In this document: positions 37,528-49,089 of the stretch, piece by piece
How positions within the stretch are numbered: the stretch's first letter is position 1
Layout: every line of letters begins with the position of its first letter
Source of the DNA: Latrodectus hesperus
Lineage: Eukaryota > Arthropoda > Arachnida > Araneae > Theridiidae
Direction of reading: 5' to 3'
NCBI GenBank assembly: GCA_037975125.1
Contig: CM075858.1
Location: forward strand, 69,340,542 to 69,404,541
DNA: 64,000 bases
Notes under the pieces: model-generated
Database searches by the model: none
Told to the model about the DNA's origin: nothing
The model's input: the letters and a program-made list of their open reading frames with translations, nothing else
Program-made: the position numbers and the translations under genes

Positions 37528-38332
37528 CTTCTTCTTTTTCTTAGAGTTGGGTTTGTATGTCATTGGGCACCTCTGCTTTTATCAGCATTTTGTACCATTA
37601 ACTCCAAATCCAATGTTTCCTAGTTCCAGTTGCTGGGGTCAACCACTTTATTAATTAAGTCCGATAACCCTTTAATGGAGTCTAGGTGTAACTCTCTAGT
37701 ATGGATGATGCTTAAAGAAGTTCATCTAGGGAGGGCAAGAGTCTCGCATTCGTAAATGATATGTTCTGCCGTTTCCTCTTGCGTATGACATTTCCTGCAG
37801 ATAGGGTCTTGCTGAAACAGTCCCATCTGGTCAGAAAGTCAGTCATGCTAGGGATAGCTTCCTGACTTTCACCAGAAGAAGATGGTTTGGAGGTTATTTC
37901 TACCTCAAGTGAAGGATTCATTGCTGCCCCTTTACAAGATTGCCTCTGAGTTCCCTAGTCTTTTTCAGCAAGGTCTACTTCAGAGGCTTCACCTGCAAAT
38001 GCAGAAAGGTTTATTATTTCTGGTGTCTTTTCAGCCACAAGATAACAATTAATAAGCTCAGGTAATATAAGTCCACCCAGCATTGCCTGAGTTACTGGGC
38101 AAGGCAAATTACTCTAGAAGTTCGCCAGGCAACTAGAGGCTCCGTTAAGACACCATTACCGCGATGCCAAATAACCCTAGGCACGGGTCGCATAACACCT
38201 GGTTCGCGGCCTCTGATTCTATATTCAAGGCTATCCTGTCATTCCTACAGGACATTCGGCTATCCACCACATGCTGACGCGCCTGGTGGCTGCTCAAGCC
38301 CCAGGAAGGTACGCGTACCCCCTGGTTCCAGG
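37528..38332 (-). mobile_element. Internally deleted LINE (5' end joined to 3' end)
   Basis: 805 bp flanked by an exact 11-bp TSD TACGTCACATT (37517-37527, 38333-38343). On the minus strand it begins with a GC-rich 5' UTR (about 38332-37925), then an ATG at 37921 with about 30 codons, and then jumps at about 37828 into the ORF2 tail and 3' UTR seen at 11017-11307, ending in a GAA-rich tail. All of ORF1's middle and nearly all of ORF2 are absent. Because the TSD brackets the whole unit, the deletion existed in the RNA that was copied, or arose during copying. Confidence 0.88.
37712..37921 (-). pseudogene. Chimeric short ORF of the deleted LINE
   Basis: 69 codons from the ATG at 37919-37921. 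The first 31 or so (NPSLEVEITSKPSSSGESQE, then AIPSMTDFLT) are a Ser/Glu-rich ORF1 start. After the junction the frame reads the ORF2 tail DNA out of its normal frame. The product is not expected to have any LINE activity. Confidence 0.7.
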
Positions 38333-38343
38333 TACGTCACATT

Positions 38344-39164
38344 ACTTTCAATACTTTTATGAATGAATTTATTGTTAGCATAAGAGAAATTAAATTATTG
38401 GATTCTTCATGTAAGTATGTAATTGGACGCGAGTTGAGATCAGACTATAGAAGAAATCCTTCTCTATACTTAGATGCAACCTAAAATTTAGCTCGAAAGA
38501 GAAGAATTTTGACACCCAGAAAAATTTCGATTTACATAAAAAAATACAAGCATCATACAATGTTTTGGATACATCTATAAATGCATGAAATTCAGATGTC
38601 ATTTACTTCTACATATAATTTTTAATATCATTCAAGATCGGCAGTTTTACAAATCAATTTGGAAATAATTTTTTCCATTTCCATAAATATAAAAATATCA
38701 CCTTCATCACTTATTGGCTGTGTGTTTACACACTTTGTCTTTTGAAAGTCAATTCTTGGCTATTAGGTAAAAAGCTTTATTTTTGAATAGTAACGATAAC
38801 TCATATTTCCCTTAAGAAAGAATAGTCAAATTATTCCAAAATTGATTCATTATATCAGAAAACATTAATTTCTTATTAGCAGATTTAAACGAATTCTAGA
38901 CACCAATAATATCAAGACATCATATCTCATGAATACTGCAATTAACAGAATAAGGTAAAGATAAAACACAAGCCTCAATAGTAAGAAAATTAATTTTATT
39001 CTCATATAACACCCTGCTAATATTTCAATTTATCAGACATATTCTCTTTTTCTATTAAAGTGATACCGAATTTATTTTCTTTAATAATCAATCGTTTTTC
39101 CCATCAGTTAATATATCGCCTGTAACATCAACTCCTATTAGCAAATCTATTTCTCTCTTTGAGA
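38344..39164. other. AT-rich intergenic DNA
   Basis: Nothing recognised on either strand. Confidence 0.5.
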
Positions 39165-39590
39165 CTTCAGTTGTTAAGAAATCTAAATTTTAAAAAATGC
39201 TGTAGTATCAGAAACTTATGGAACAGATCCACAAGTTTTATCTTCTGACAATATAGAAATACACTGCACGACATTAAAAATGCAATACCAAGAAGTAGTT
39301 GCCAGAAAGAGATGAAACTCGGTAAACAGGGAGAGACAGCAACAAAAAATAAGTGAGGTTTGTGTTTGGAAATGATATGCATAATACAGAGTGAGAATAA
39401 GGTTAGGTCAGAAGGTTCTAGGCACAGAGTCAATGAGAGTAGTACGGTTGGCGTCTTGAGAGAAATGGCTCTCCATTCCCTGTCAATCATTTGAAAAAGT
39501 GCGTCTTCTGAATTAGGCAGTGGCAGGATCTGCAAATGGCATCCAATCATATCCCAAAAGTTTTCAATTGGTGTGAGATCTAGCAAGCAT
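39165..39590 (-). pseudogene. Tc1-like transposase C-terminal fragment
   Basis: On the minus strand the frame reads DLTPIENFWDMIGCHLQILP, then DALFQMIDREWRAISLKTP, matching the Tc1 end around the catalytic Glu (the usual form is DLNPIE...WD). Later residues decay into non-transposase sequence. A 28-base T run (39592-39619) abuts the 5' side of the fragment. It is a different lineage from the element at 31.1 kb, which has SPDLNPIEYIWEE. Confidence 0.75.

Positions 39591-39591
<1 letters not shown>

Positions 39592-39619
<28 letters not shown>
39592..39619. repeat. Poly(T) run
   Basis: 28 consecutive T. It lies upstream of the Tc1 fragment relative to its coding direction, so it is not that fragment's tail. 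Confidence 0.95.
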
Positions 39620-39623
<4 letters not shown>

Positions 39624-40582
39624 TAAACATGATTTTCAGAGAAGTGGCATGAGATCATCATACTTTTCTTGAGTTTTCCGATGATTCTAATACTCTTATT
39701 ATCGTCCCCAGTTCATCATATAATGTAGAAAGACTCGTTCAAAAATGTGCTGCCATGGCGCACTTTATTACAATATTCAGGAGATCTAAAAGATAAATAA
39801 TGCATAAAATGTTCCCGTAATTGCTCATTGTCTACGGATAATTTGCTGTAGTAGATTTCCGCAATCCTTTGCAGCTTTCAATTTTGGCACTACAACATGC
39901 AGTAAATACTGAAACTTATCTTTGATGAGTAAATTTGTATAATTTGTGTATCTTTTTTAACTGTGACAAAAGCGAAAGAAATTCTTTACTTCCTTCTCAA
40001 AACATTTTTTCAATTAAATATTCGGAAATATTTCATTTATTTATATCTTTCTTTACGAAATACTAATGTTTCAGTAACAACAGCTTCTTTATTGAAATTT
40101 TCATAAGTAAAGATTTAGTTCACATTAATAAAAGTTCTCATAAACAAATGAAATTTATATGATTTTAATTAAATAAATGAAAAATAAAATTAATGTTTAA
40201 ATTCATTTAAAAACAAAGTACATTTCCATATAACAGGATTCTTAATTATATTTAGTAACAGATTAAAATATTTTACAATATAACTGACAACAGAGTATTA
40301 GTGATAAGGTGGAATGCCATGCTTCAGTTCTCCTTTCTAGTCCTTACTATAACTGTATGCAATGCTAAAGGATAATTTTACTATCTCGACAGAGTTCCAG
40401 AGAGAAAGAGAGTATCAAGAACACATATCTCTAATATAATATAGATTTCTTCACCTGGATGCAATTGATACTAAATTAATTCTAAGAATACATATATTTT
40501 TTTTCTACATATATCTTTTTGTTTCAAATTACTGTTAAAAACTTAATTAAGATTTCTGGATGTCACTGAGTTAGTATTTTAA

Positions 40583-41909
40583 CCCGCTAGTTGTTGTGTA
40601 AAGCACTGTCACCCCATGCTTCGAAAATCAACAAGCCTGAGGAAACTATTTATCTGCAATCAATCATCCTTTCAGTGTCTTACTGTCTGACACTCCTCTT
40701 TGACGAAACAGGTAAAAAAATAACAATGGAGTATTGATATTTTTACATGTTTTTCCTTTGTTCATTTGAAATGATAGTTTCTACAATTTATATTTTATTG
40801 AGGATGATTCTTCGCCCCATGTGACCAGTATTGTTTCAAAATTTCTTTTATAAGTAGAAGTTTCTTATTTGCAAGTGTTTATGTATATTTGTTTGCCATT
40901 TTATTTCTAAATAATGGTATATAACTGAAAACTAATAGAATATAAAAAAGAGATGGAACGTTTAAGAATTCTATCTGATGAAGTTGAATCTTCAGCAGGC
41001 TATTGATCAAACCTATAAGGATAAACCAGCTGAAGAAATACACAGTTCTCATGATAGTGAATTTGTTTACAGCGATGTAAGAAGTGAAAAATCTGAATTA
41101 GGAGAAAACATATTTATGAACAAAAATCCGTTCAAAATAAAGAAAAACAAAGTATTAAACCTGTTACAATTTCATCATTGATAAAACTGATAAGAAAAAA
41201 AAAAAGATATTATTCAAGTTTAGTAATGTAACAGAAGGAATGATAGTTACAGTAAATGAAATGACTGTCTACACTCTGTTAAAAAAAACCAACAGATGGC
41301 TGATGATTGTTTTATTCCACATAAAATGTTGAAGTATTGTTTCAAAACGGGATATACGGGAGTTGTTTTAATGTCAATAAAGAACCTCTAAATCAATATG
41401 GAAAATAAACGAAATTTCTTAAATACTAAGCAATATATTTTATCGAGACACATATGAAGATAGGAACAATCCAAATGTTTTCTCAAGAATACTGCCAAAA
41501 GAAAACAATGAAGTTAATTCAAGTAAACGAAAAGTTATTCAATATTCAACAAAAAGTAAGAAATACAATAATGGCGAATGTTTTATAAGTCCAAGATACA
41601 AGGATACAATTTCAAGCACAAAATGAGATAATTTTATTTGCGAAAATCATTCTCTTTGTTAAAGGTAAATGTTGATTCAGAATCTCCATTACAAGCACAT
41701 AATTCTACTTGTATAATTTACGAATATTTGATCTTCTTAAACATTTAAAATGTTTTCTTAAGAATATTATTATAAATTCCCAATTAAATAGTACGATTGT
41801 TGCTTATAATGAAATATTTTATGATTAATTTTTTAATAAAATTCATTAGGGTGAAGCAGTCACCCACGTGACTTCAAACATCAATGTCCTGAGTGTACTT
41901 TCTGATGGA
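40583..41909 (+). mobile_element. piggyBac-like remnant, copy 1
   Basis: It starts TTAA then CCCGCTAGTTGTTGTG (40579-40598), like piggyBac ends. An acidic amino terminus begins at the ATG at 40953 (MERLRILSDEVESSA) and shifts frame into HSSHDSEFVYSDVRSEKSEL. A later open stretch (about 41461-41622) reads RNNPNVFSRILPKENNEVNS and is lysine-rich. A TTAA at 41910-41913 preceded by CTGATGGA could be the right end. No catalytic domain was recognised; the call rests on the end sequence, the acidic N-terminus and the match to copy 2. Confidence 0.42.
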
Positions 41910-42544
41910 TTAAACATTTTTGGGATCATAAGCAATAGTAAAATAATGTTGGTTATATATCAAAACTATTTCTCTATAAATAACTTTTGAATAAGCAAGA
42001 TTTGCATACATATTCACATTATTGCATAATAATGATAGTAATTTATAATTTTAAAATTGAGAGAGGTATATTAAGTTATTAAGTATAATAAATTTATTAC
42101 TTAATAGCTCAATATACCAAGTAATAATACCATCTGGTTTTCTAACAGTGGCAGTTCTCATAATTTAAATAAAATGTACATAAACAATGTAAATATGCAA
42201 ATATTGAACTGCGAAGTAATTGCATACAAATCAATTCGAATAATTACTTAAATATACTAAAATTTGTTTCCATCAATTGCTATATTTATATTATTGAAAT
42301 GCTTAAAAAGCATTTCTGTAATATAGATGGTCAGCTGTTTTATGATTGAGATTTTTTCTAATTTATTATATACTTTCCCTTAAAATTAAACTCCAAGTTA
42401 ACTCATTGCGATTATTTTTATAAGGAAATATATTAAATTACGTGATATAAGCTATGATGGCAATTTTTTAAAATTTATTTTTACTTTTCTTTGTTCCCAT
42501 TGAAATGTTTCATAAAATTCTTCCCACATATTAATTTCCCCAGG

Positions 42545-42671
42545 TGTTTACTATATGGTAACTGAGGGAGCTTTGGAAGTTAAGAGAATAGAGCTGGGGG
42601 AAAAGAACTCCTTAAGTAGGGGGGAGATGAACATTGATATAACAGATTTTCATGTGAACAGGAAAATATGC
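42545..42671 (+). other. Orphan open segment after an acceptor-like site
   Basis: After TTTCCCCAG (42543) one frame is open for about 41 codons (YYMVTEGALEVKRIELGEKN, then SRGEMNIDITDFHVNRKIC) and stops. The strand is rich in G and A, unlike its surroundings. It may be a transposon remnant or an exon of an unseen gene; no family recognised. Confidence 0.25.
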
Positions 42672-43602
42672 TGAAGTATGAGTTTCAGATGAACTGAGAT
42701 GATTGATTGAGGGAAGAAGAGTGAGGTCATTAGAGCACCAAGGCGTTCAAGAATGGATTTAAGTCTAATATTATTCCTTAGATTATTAAAATTGAATGTA
42801 AATTAGTTTTAGATGAGAGGTATTTGGAAGAAAAAGATTCTTTTCCAAATACCAAATAAAAAATATTATGAATATAATATAAAATTTATTCATAATACAT
42901 TCAATGAATATTTCAATATTAAATTCTCAAAAAATATTAATGTCTATGAAGCAAATTATGTTGTTTGTAATTTTATTTATAAACAATATTTTTTTGGTAA
43001 CTAATAATTTTATTTGTAAACAACTTGAGCTGATACACATATTGGCTTTGTGTAATTTGCATAGTTTCTTTAACATGAGTTACCCATGTTTTTCATTTTT
43101 CCAGGTGAGGGTCAGTGAAATTAAATTAAAGCTTGATAAATGTCATAAAATTTATGATGCATTAATAACGTTTTTTTTTTAAATTATAAATCTCCATAAT
43201 ATTTTCAATTGCTACATTCATAAAATCAGTTTCTGAATTTGTACAGCAGATTTAGCATATTTTACAAAATCATTTTTATTAAAATAAACAGTTCACAAAT
43301 ACAGAATAAATTTGAGTGATGTAAGGATTGAAGCTTCACACAGATATAATCATAGGTATTATAGACCTTATTTGAATATACAATCTTAACATTCTCTAAG
43401 TTTAGTTTTTTTATGTGATACTAAGTAAAATGACCACATATTTCTCATACTAATCTTTATTTTCAATCATTTGAAGTCAAGCTTTAAGCTTTGGCATATA
43501 GTTTTTAATCGAGAGAGAGCGGCTCCCTCATTGCAACATTCAAAAGTCATAAATAGAAAGAGTCATCCGTAAAAATAAATCATTGGATATTGTGTACATT
43601 AA

Positions 43603-44110
43603 CTCATTGAAGAGCATGTGGACTATAGTCATCCATCCTATGTTTTGAAAATCAAAAAGCCAGGGAAAACTATTTATCTGTAATCAACCATCTTTAAAGT
43701 ATCCTTGGAATGGGCATTCTTATTTATTACCTGCCTTTTCTTTCTTCATATGCATTAATATATACAGTACTTCATATGCAGTCTCAGAATTCATATAACA
43801 TTGGGATGACTCGGTGCTACAAGTACTGTTTCCAATTTTTTTATAAGCAGCTCAGTTTTGTGTTCCAAATTTTTTTCATATTCTTGTTAGCCGTTTTATT
43901 TCTAAGGAATAGTATACAAACATAAAATTAACTGGAAATGAAAAAGATAGAACTCTTTAAGTTCTCAAAGTTAAATACTTCTGCAGAAGATACTGATTGA
44001 TCCAGTGAGGGTGCACTTCATGATGGTGACAATGAATTTGAACAGTGATGAAAATAAAGAATCTAAATTAGAAGAATTTCGTATAAAATATTTTCCAGCT
44101 ACTTTGCTTG
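43603..44110 (+). mobile_element. piggyBac-like remnant, copy 2
   Basis: TTAA (43599-43602) is followed by CTCATTGAAGAGCATGTGG, close to known piggyBac ends. The next 350 bp align with copy 1 (AAACTATTTATCTG, TTTATTTCTAA and others). The reading from the ATG at 43938 gives KLNTSAEDTD, stop, SSEGALHDGDNEFEQ, an acidic piggyBac-like N-terminus with stops. The right end was not found. Confidence 0.5.
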
Positions 44111-44395
44111 TAATAATTATGTCAAAAGAGGTTTGTGCTTAGTCAGTTTAATAAACATAGCAACTTACATAATTGTAAGCAATAGTAAATTATCTATGAA
44201 TAAATAATTAATTGTTCTAATAATGCATAGAATTTATATTCACAATGAATTAATAAACAAATTCTTTGTTATATTTACGAAAATATAACAATACTAAGTC
44301 GCTAAATCTTCAGAGAGGAAAAGATCATGTAAACGCAATACGCACACATTCATTGTTCTCATAATACAAAGAAATTATATCCATGAAAAATTAAT

Positions 44396-45626
44396 GTACT
44401 TACGTATTATCGCAACCAAGGATAACTTACCAAATTGGCAACCCCAATGTCACACGCATCTAAGGCACTGGATTGGCACCCATGTGCTTCTTTTCAAATT
44501 TACCCGTTTTCTCAGCCTAGCTGTTCTTTGAAAATGGCCAGGTCGAATATTAAAATGCGAATCTGGGATTTACCGAATAAGATGCAGTTACACTTGTACA
44601 GAAATATAATATCTTACCAGACGTTAGGAAATGTACCAACTCTCACCTGATAAAGCTTTATTTTGGAAAACAGATATTTTGGGAGTGCCAAATTGCAACT
44701 TGTAATCAACACACGGGAATAAGAAATGGTAATTGGTTGGAGAATCATTCCCCGTTATTAACAGCAGTAAGATTCATGTATTGCTAGTGCAAAAAATTAA
44801 CAACAGTCAAATTTTGTGACGAAGATCTTAATTTAGTAGACGAAACAGTCATAGACTGGAATAATTATATGAGAGAGATTTGTGTTCTCCACTCATGGAA
44901 TGCAAAGAAAGAACGAAAATAGGTGGACCTAGCCGCATTGGGGAAATAGATGAAAGCTTGTTCACAAAAAGGAAAAATAATTCGGATCGAATATTGCCAG
45001 AGCAATGGATTTTTGGTGGCGTCTGTCGAGAGACCAAACAAGCATTTTTAACAACCGTTCTTGATAGAACTGCAGTCACGACGCTTTGCCAGAAATTTGT
45101 CGAAAACATTGAGGAAAGGAGAACACTTTATTCTGACAGTTGGATAGCGTATCAGACTGATCAGTTGGCAATCGCTGAATGTAATCATTTAAGAGTAAAT
45201 CACAAATATAATTTTGTCGAACCCGAAAGGTGTGTACACACCCAAAGAATGTGGGGTTCCACGAAATGGAGGAACAAGAGACAACGTGGTACAGCAAGAC
45301 ACCATCTTGAGTCTTACATGGCTAAATTCATATGACGACAAAACCAAGAAAAGGATAAAAAAATCGTTTTGATTCTATTCTAAAAACCATTTTGCAATAT
45401 TTTCCATCAAAACGTAATTGATATATCGTCAAATAAAGGTAAGAATTATACAGATAAAATTACTTATTATTTTTCTTCATATATTATTTATTATTTTCTT
45501 TCATACATTTTCTATCACATTACACATTTGAACTACGCCATCTATGTCCCGTCAGCGTATTCCGTTTTTAGAATTGGTCCGGTCTTATATAATGTCGCCA
45601 ATATGGTTGCGATAATACGTAAGTAC
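44396..45626 (+). mobile_element. Merlin element, copy 2, 1,231 bp
   Basis: Perfect 23-bp TIRs (44396-44418 and 45604-45626) begin GTACTTACGTATTATCGC. Between them is one Merlin transposase. The inner flanks also match with a 14-bp difference (AATTGGCAAC on the left against ATTGGCGAC inverted on the right). No 8-9 bp TSD was visible next to the TIRs. Confidence 0.85.
44534..45340 (+). pseudogene. Merlin (ISXO2-like) transposase, frameshifted, third acidic residue lost
   Basis: The amino part, in shifting frames, shows a Cys/His region ending WECQIATCNQHTGIRNGNW, then VDETVIDWNNYMREIC. The catalytic domain is open at 44880-45335: IGGPSRIGEIDESLF (first Asp 44949-44951), EQWIFGGVCRETKQAF, LYSDSWIAY (second Asp 45135-45137) and VNHKYNFVEPE followed by HTQRMWGSTKWRNK. 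Family members, including copy 1 here, have an NIE-type motif between HTQ and W; here 12 bp are missing, and with them the third acidic residue. The element would be inactive even without its frameshifts. Confidence 0.88.
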
Positions 45627-46039
45627 CAGAATTATACTTTGTTATATTAATAAAATTGTAACAATACTAAATCAATACATTTTTCTAAAGAAAAACGGAA
45701 TACATAATTGTGAAATCCGCAATGTTTAACACAGACATAAACTTCCTAGCCAGACAAATTTATCACTTTCTTTACATCGCCAAGTCACTGAATCATAGCC
45801 AAAATCTTCTGGGAGCCAAGGCTCCGGGCTCGGTCTCGAGACACTAGTCATACAGCCATGAACAATCAACAGTAAGGAAAATAAAATGAAACCATATATC
45901 ATATATCACAGGTATTTTAGGGAATTTATTTTCATGAAAAAATATTTTTAATATGAAGTTCTACGTGATTTGAATTTATAATTTATTTATTTATTCTGTT
46001 ACACTGATTAATATTCCAGCTATAAATAAATACATCCAT

Positions 46040-46370
46040 TGTCGCTTTTCCTATAAAACATTAGCGCATTCGCAGAGTTATGGCCATTCTAAGTAACTGC
46101 GCATGCGTCGAATGATTCGTTTGTTTATGAATCGCTCGACGCTTTCTTTCTCTCTAGACGCAAGTTAGTCAATCCAACAATACGATATCAATCAATCAAC
46201 TATTTGTTTTTCTTCTTGCCTCTCAGTGTGAGCTATAAGCAACTTTAGCAAAGAGCTCCAAAACTGCCGGCCAAAATCGACCCTTAAAACTGACTTTTAA
46301 CGAAGAATATAAGGATTTGACTAGTAAATACCGATTTTTATGCAGATGTGATTTGGTAACCAGTGAAATA
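46040..46370 (+). promoter_or_regulatory. CpG-rich patch, possible promoter and 5' exon
   Basis: A cluster of about a dozen CpG in 120 bp stands out in an AT-rich window. It contains GCGCATGCG (46099-46107), the core of an NRF-1-type site, and a TCAGT at 46223-46227 that fits the arthropod initiator. A GTAAAT at 46324 could be a donor. Strand and target gene are unknown; it could serve the zinc-finger exons downstream, or be transposon-derived. Confidence 0.3.
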
Positions 46371-47354
46371 AATTAAATGAAAAGTATAGGCCACACACTT
46401 GTCGAGGAATGTATTTTTGTTTTCCAGACTAACTCGAATCCGCGGTTTTTAGATCTGTCAATTTTTATAATGTACAATTCTGTAGGAAAATTGATTTTGT
46501 ACTTCTGTTCAAAAATTTATCTTAAAATTCTGTTTGAATGCTTATTTTGGAAATTGTCTGAAAAGAATAGTTTAAAAGTTCACTTTAGAATACTTTTATT
46601 TTTATATATATTTGTCTATTTTAAATGAAAGGTTATGGTTGATAAAACATTTAAGGCTAAACTGAGTATTATGGTCTCACCTCGCGGATTGCGGAATATT
46701 TTAAAAATCAGTGGTGTTTATTGATTTAGCTTTCAGTTGTACTATATTGATTTCTTTCTTTCTTTCTTTTTTTTTAGTGTACCATTCTTTGAGTAATTAA
46801 AGTGAAACATAAAAAGAGCAATTGTGTGTATATATATTATTGATTAAATATGAATAAATATCATTGTTATTTTGATCTGATTTTTACTACATATTTATAT
46901 AAAAAAATTTTAATATAGCCTTGTTATTCACTTTAGAATACTTTTATGAATAGAAAACAAATATTTCAAATAAATAAATAATACGAAAGACTTAGAATTG
47001 CATTATTAGAACTACAAAATTACGTTAAATCATGAAACTTTCGTTTTTGAATTTGGGGTGGTAAAAAATAAATAGTTATTGCTAATAAAATTAGATATTG
47101 CACCAAATGTGTATCATATGGTGAAATTTTATAATTTTCATTTGTGTGAAGAGGAAACTGGTTCTCCTGGTTCTTGTTGCTCTTAGGGCTAACAATCCAA
47201 TCATCTAAAAACTACCTTGTCACAAAGTTTAATGTTGGTAATTCGTGATATATAGAATTTTTTTTATAAATATTTCCATAGAATCATGGCAGATTCTGGC
47301 CTGGAAGCGAAAATTAATTTCATTCTGTTATAGGTCAATACAATCTACTTGTTA

Positions 47355-48796
47355 TTACAAATGGTTATAAATTCAGATTAATTAATTTTGCTTTGTCCTA
47401 TATTATGATCATTGGGAGTAGTTGCTTTCCACATAAAAATATATACAAAGAACTTGGGAGATAACTGAATGGATTATATGCTAATCAAGTAGATCATATG
47501 CTTATTAATGTAAGAACATTTTCTAATTTACATAATATTTGAATTTATAAAAATGCTAACATTGACTCTCTGATAATTTTTTGGTGATTGCCAAACCGAG
47601 AGCTAATATATATGACAATAAGAAAAGGGATAATCTTACAAGTATTAAACTGAAAGTAAAAGAGATATTAAAATATACTGATGGTGTTGAAATTACACTT
47701 GCTAATATACATTCTGAGAATGACTCAGTTAAGACAAAATTGGTGAACAGAAATTAATGTTTGTGATGAAGTCTGGCAGGGTGACTCTTTATCTTGTTTT
47801 CTTTTTAATGTTGCTTTAGAGAATGTCGTAAGAAATTCAGGAATCAACATTAAAGACAACATATTGTCAAAAAGAATATAAATTTTGACTTATATAGACA
47901 TTTCAAGACCTTTTTTTTTTGCATTAAAAGATGCTTTTCTTTAGAAACATGTTGCCAATAATATGAGATTTATCATAAACAGCAAAAAGACTAAAAATAT
48001 TTCAGTACTAAGTAATGGAACCTCCCATGAACCATCTAGAAATTGATTCTCACAAATTTCAGGTTGTCCACAGTTTCATTTATCTTTGTTCTATAATTAC
48101 TGCTGATATACTTAAACTTTGAGAAGAAGACAACTGAGAATGGAAAATTTGGCAGTTTATATGGTTTCTGTATGGTCCAGCAGACTTGAGATCCGTAAAA
48201 GTTAAATGTATAAATAGATGTGTTTTTGACATTAAGTGCCATTTTCCTTCATGTGCAATTCTAATTTCTTCTACTCTTCATTTCATTTGCAAATAATTGA
48301 TACTAATTCATCAAGGATTTCCATGTACTTTTCACAAGATGAATCGTAATTCATGTTTGTTTTCAGTTTCCCTCTAGAAAGTAAGCAGACAATTTCATCC
48401 ACAAAGATTCAATGATGTCTAATGCAAGTATATAGTTGCATAGTTAAGGAGGTTCAAAGTCTTCTAATAAATGCAAATATATAAAACATTTTTTTAATCC
48501 TCATTATTATCACAAGAACTACAAAAATTTTGTAAAATCCTAACTACACCAATATTTACTTGTGGCTCAGAGACTTAGACTCTAACTGAGACTGGGGATA
48601 ATAAAATAGCCACTTTCAAAAGAAAAATTCATCAAACCATTCTTGTTAAAATAGAAGTCAACAATCCTTAGTGAAGAAGATATAATTTTGAGCTATGTAA
48701 AATGTACAGAAAGCCAACACTATAAATTTCATAAAAATAAATCAGATGAACTATTTAGAACAGCTGATAATTCCACATTATTTTGTTTTTTATCTG

Positions 48797-48872
<76 letters not shown>

Positions 48873-49080
48873 TGTATAAGCCTGTAACAAGTAGGAAATA
48901 GAATCAAAATAAGATGGATAGTCTGACATATTGGCTGTCAAGGACAGAAACTAGAGCACAAGGGTAAGAAGTAGAATGCATTGGAACAGAATGCAAAGGA
49001 AGGCCCTGATACACACTAGATTATCTAGCCAAATATGATGATGTTCTAGTATTATTGAAATACAAGTGCTTAATAAAAAT
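47355..49080 (+). pseudogene. Decayed RTE-type LINE (endonuclease and reverse transcriptase)
   Basis: Fragments in several frames follow the order of an RTE-clade ORF2. Endonuclease: GYKFRLINFALSYIMIIGSS, CFPHKNIYKELG, NQVDHMLINVRTFSNLHNI (about 47360-47550). Reverse transcriptase: VWQGDSLSCFLFNVALENVV (about 47776-47835) and NSGINIKDNI, with the catalytic box lost (LTYID where YADD is expected). The thumb and tail follow: LTTPIFTCGSET, GDNKIATFKRKIHQ and relics to about 49080. Stops and shifts are many. A TA microsatellite interrupts it at 48798-48869. It is the oldest-looking LINE in the window. Confidence 0.8.
48798..48869. repeat. (TA)n microsatellite
   Basis: About 72 bp of TA inside the decayed RTE element. 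Confidence 0.97.
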
Positions 49081-49089
49081 CTAACCATT

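Noticed and set aside
46377..46628. 83-codon open frame after the CpG patch
   Set aside because: Composition is that of translated AT-rich DNA (Phe, Ile, Leu, Lys) with no domain.
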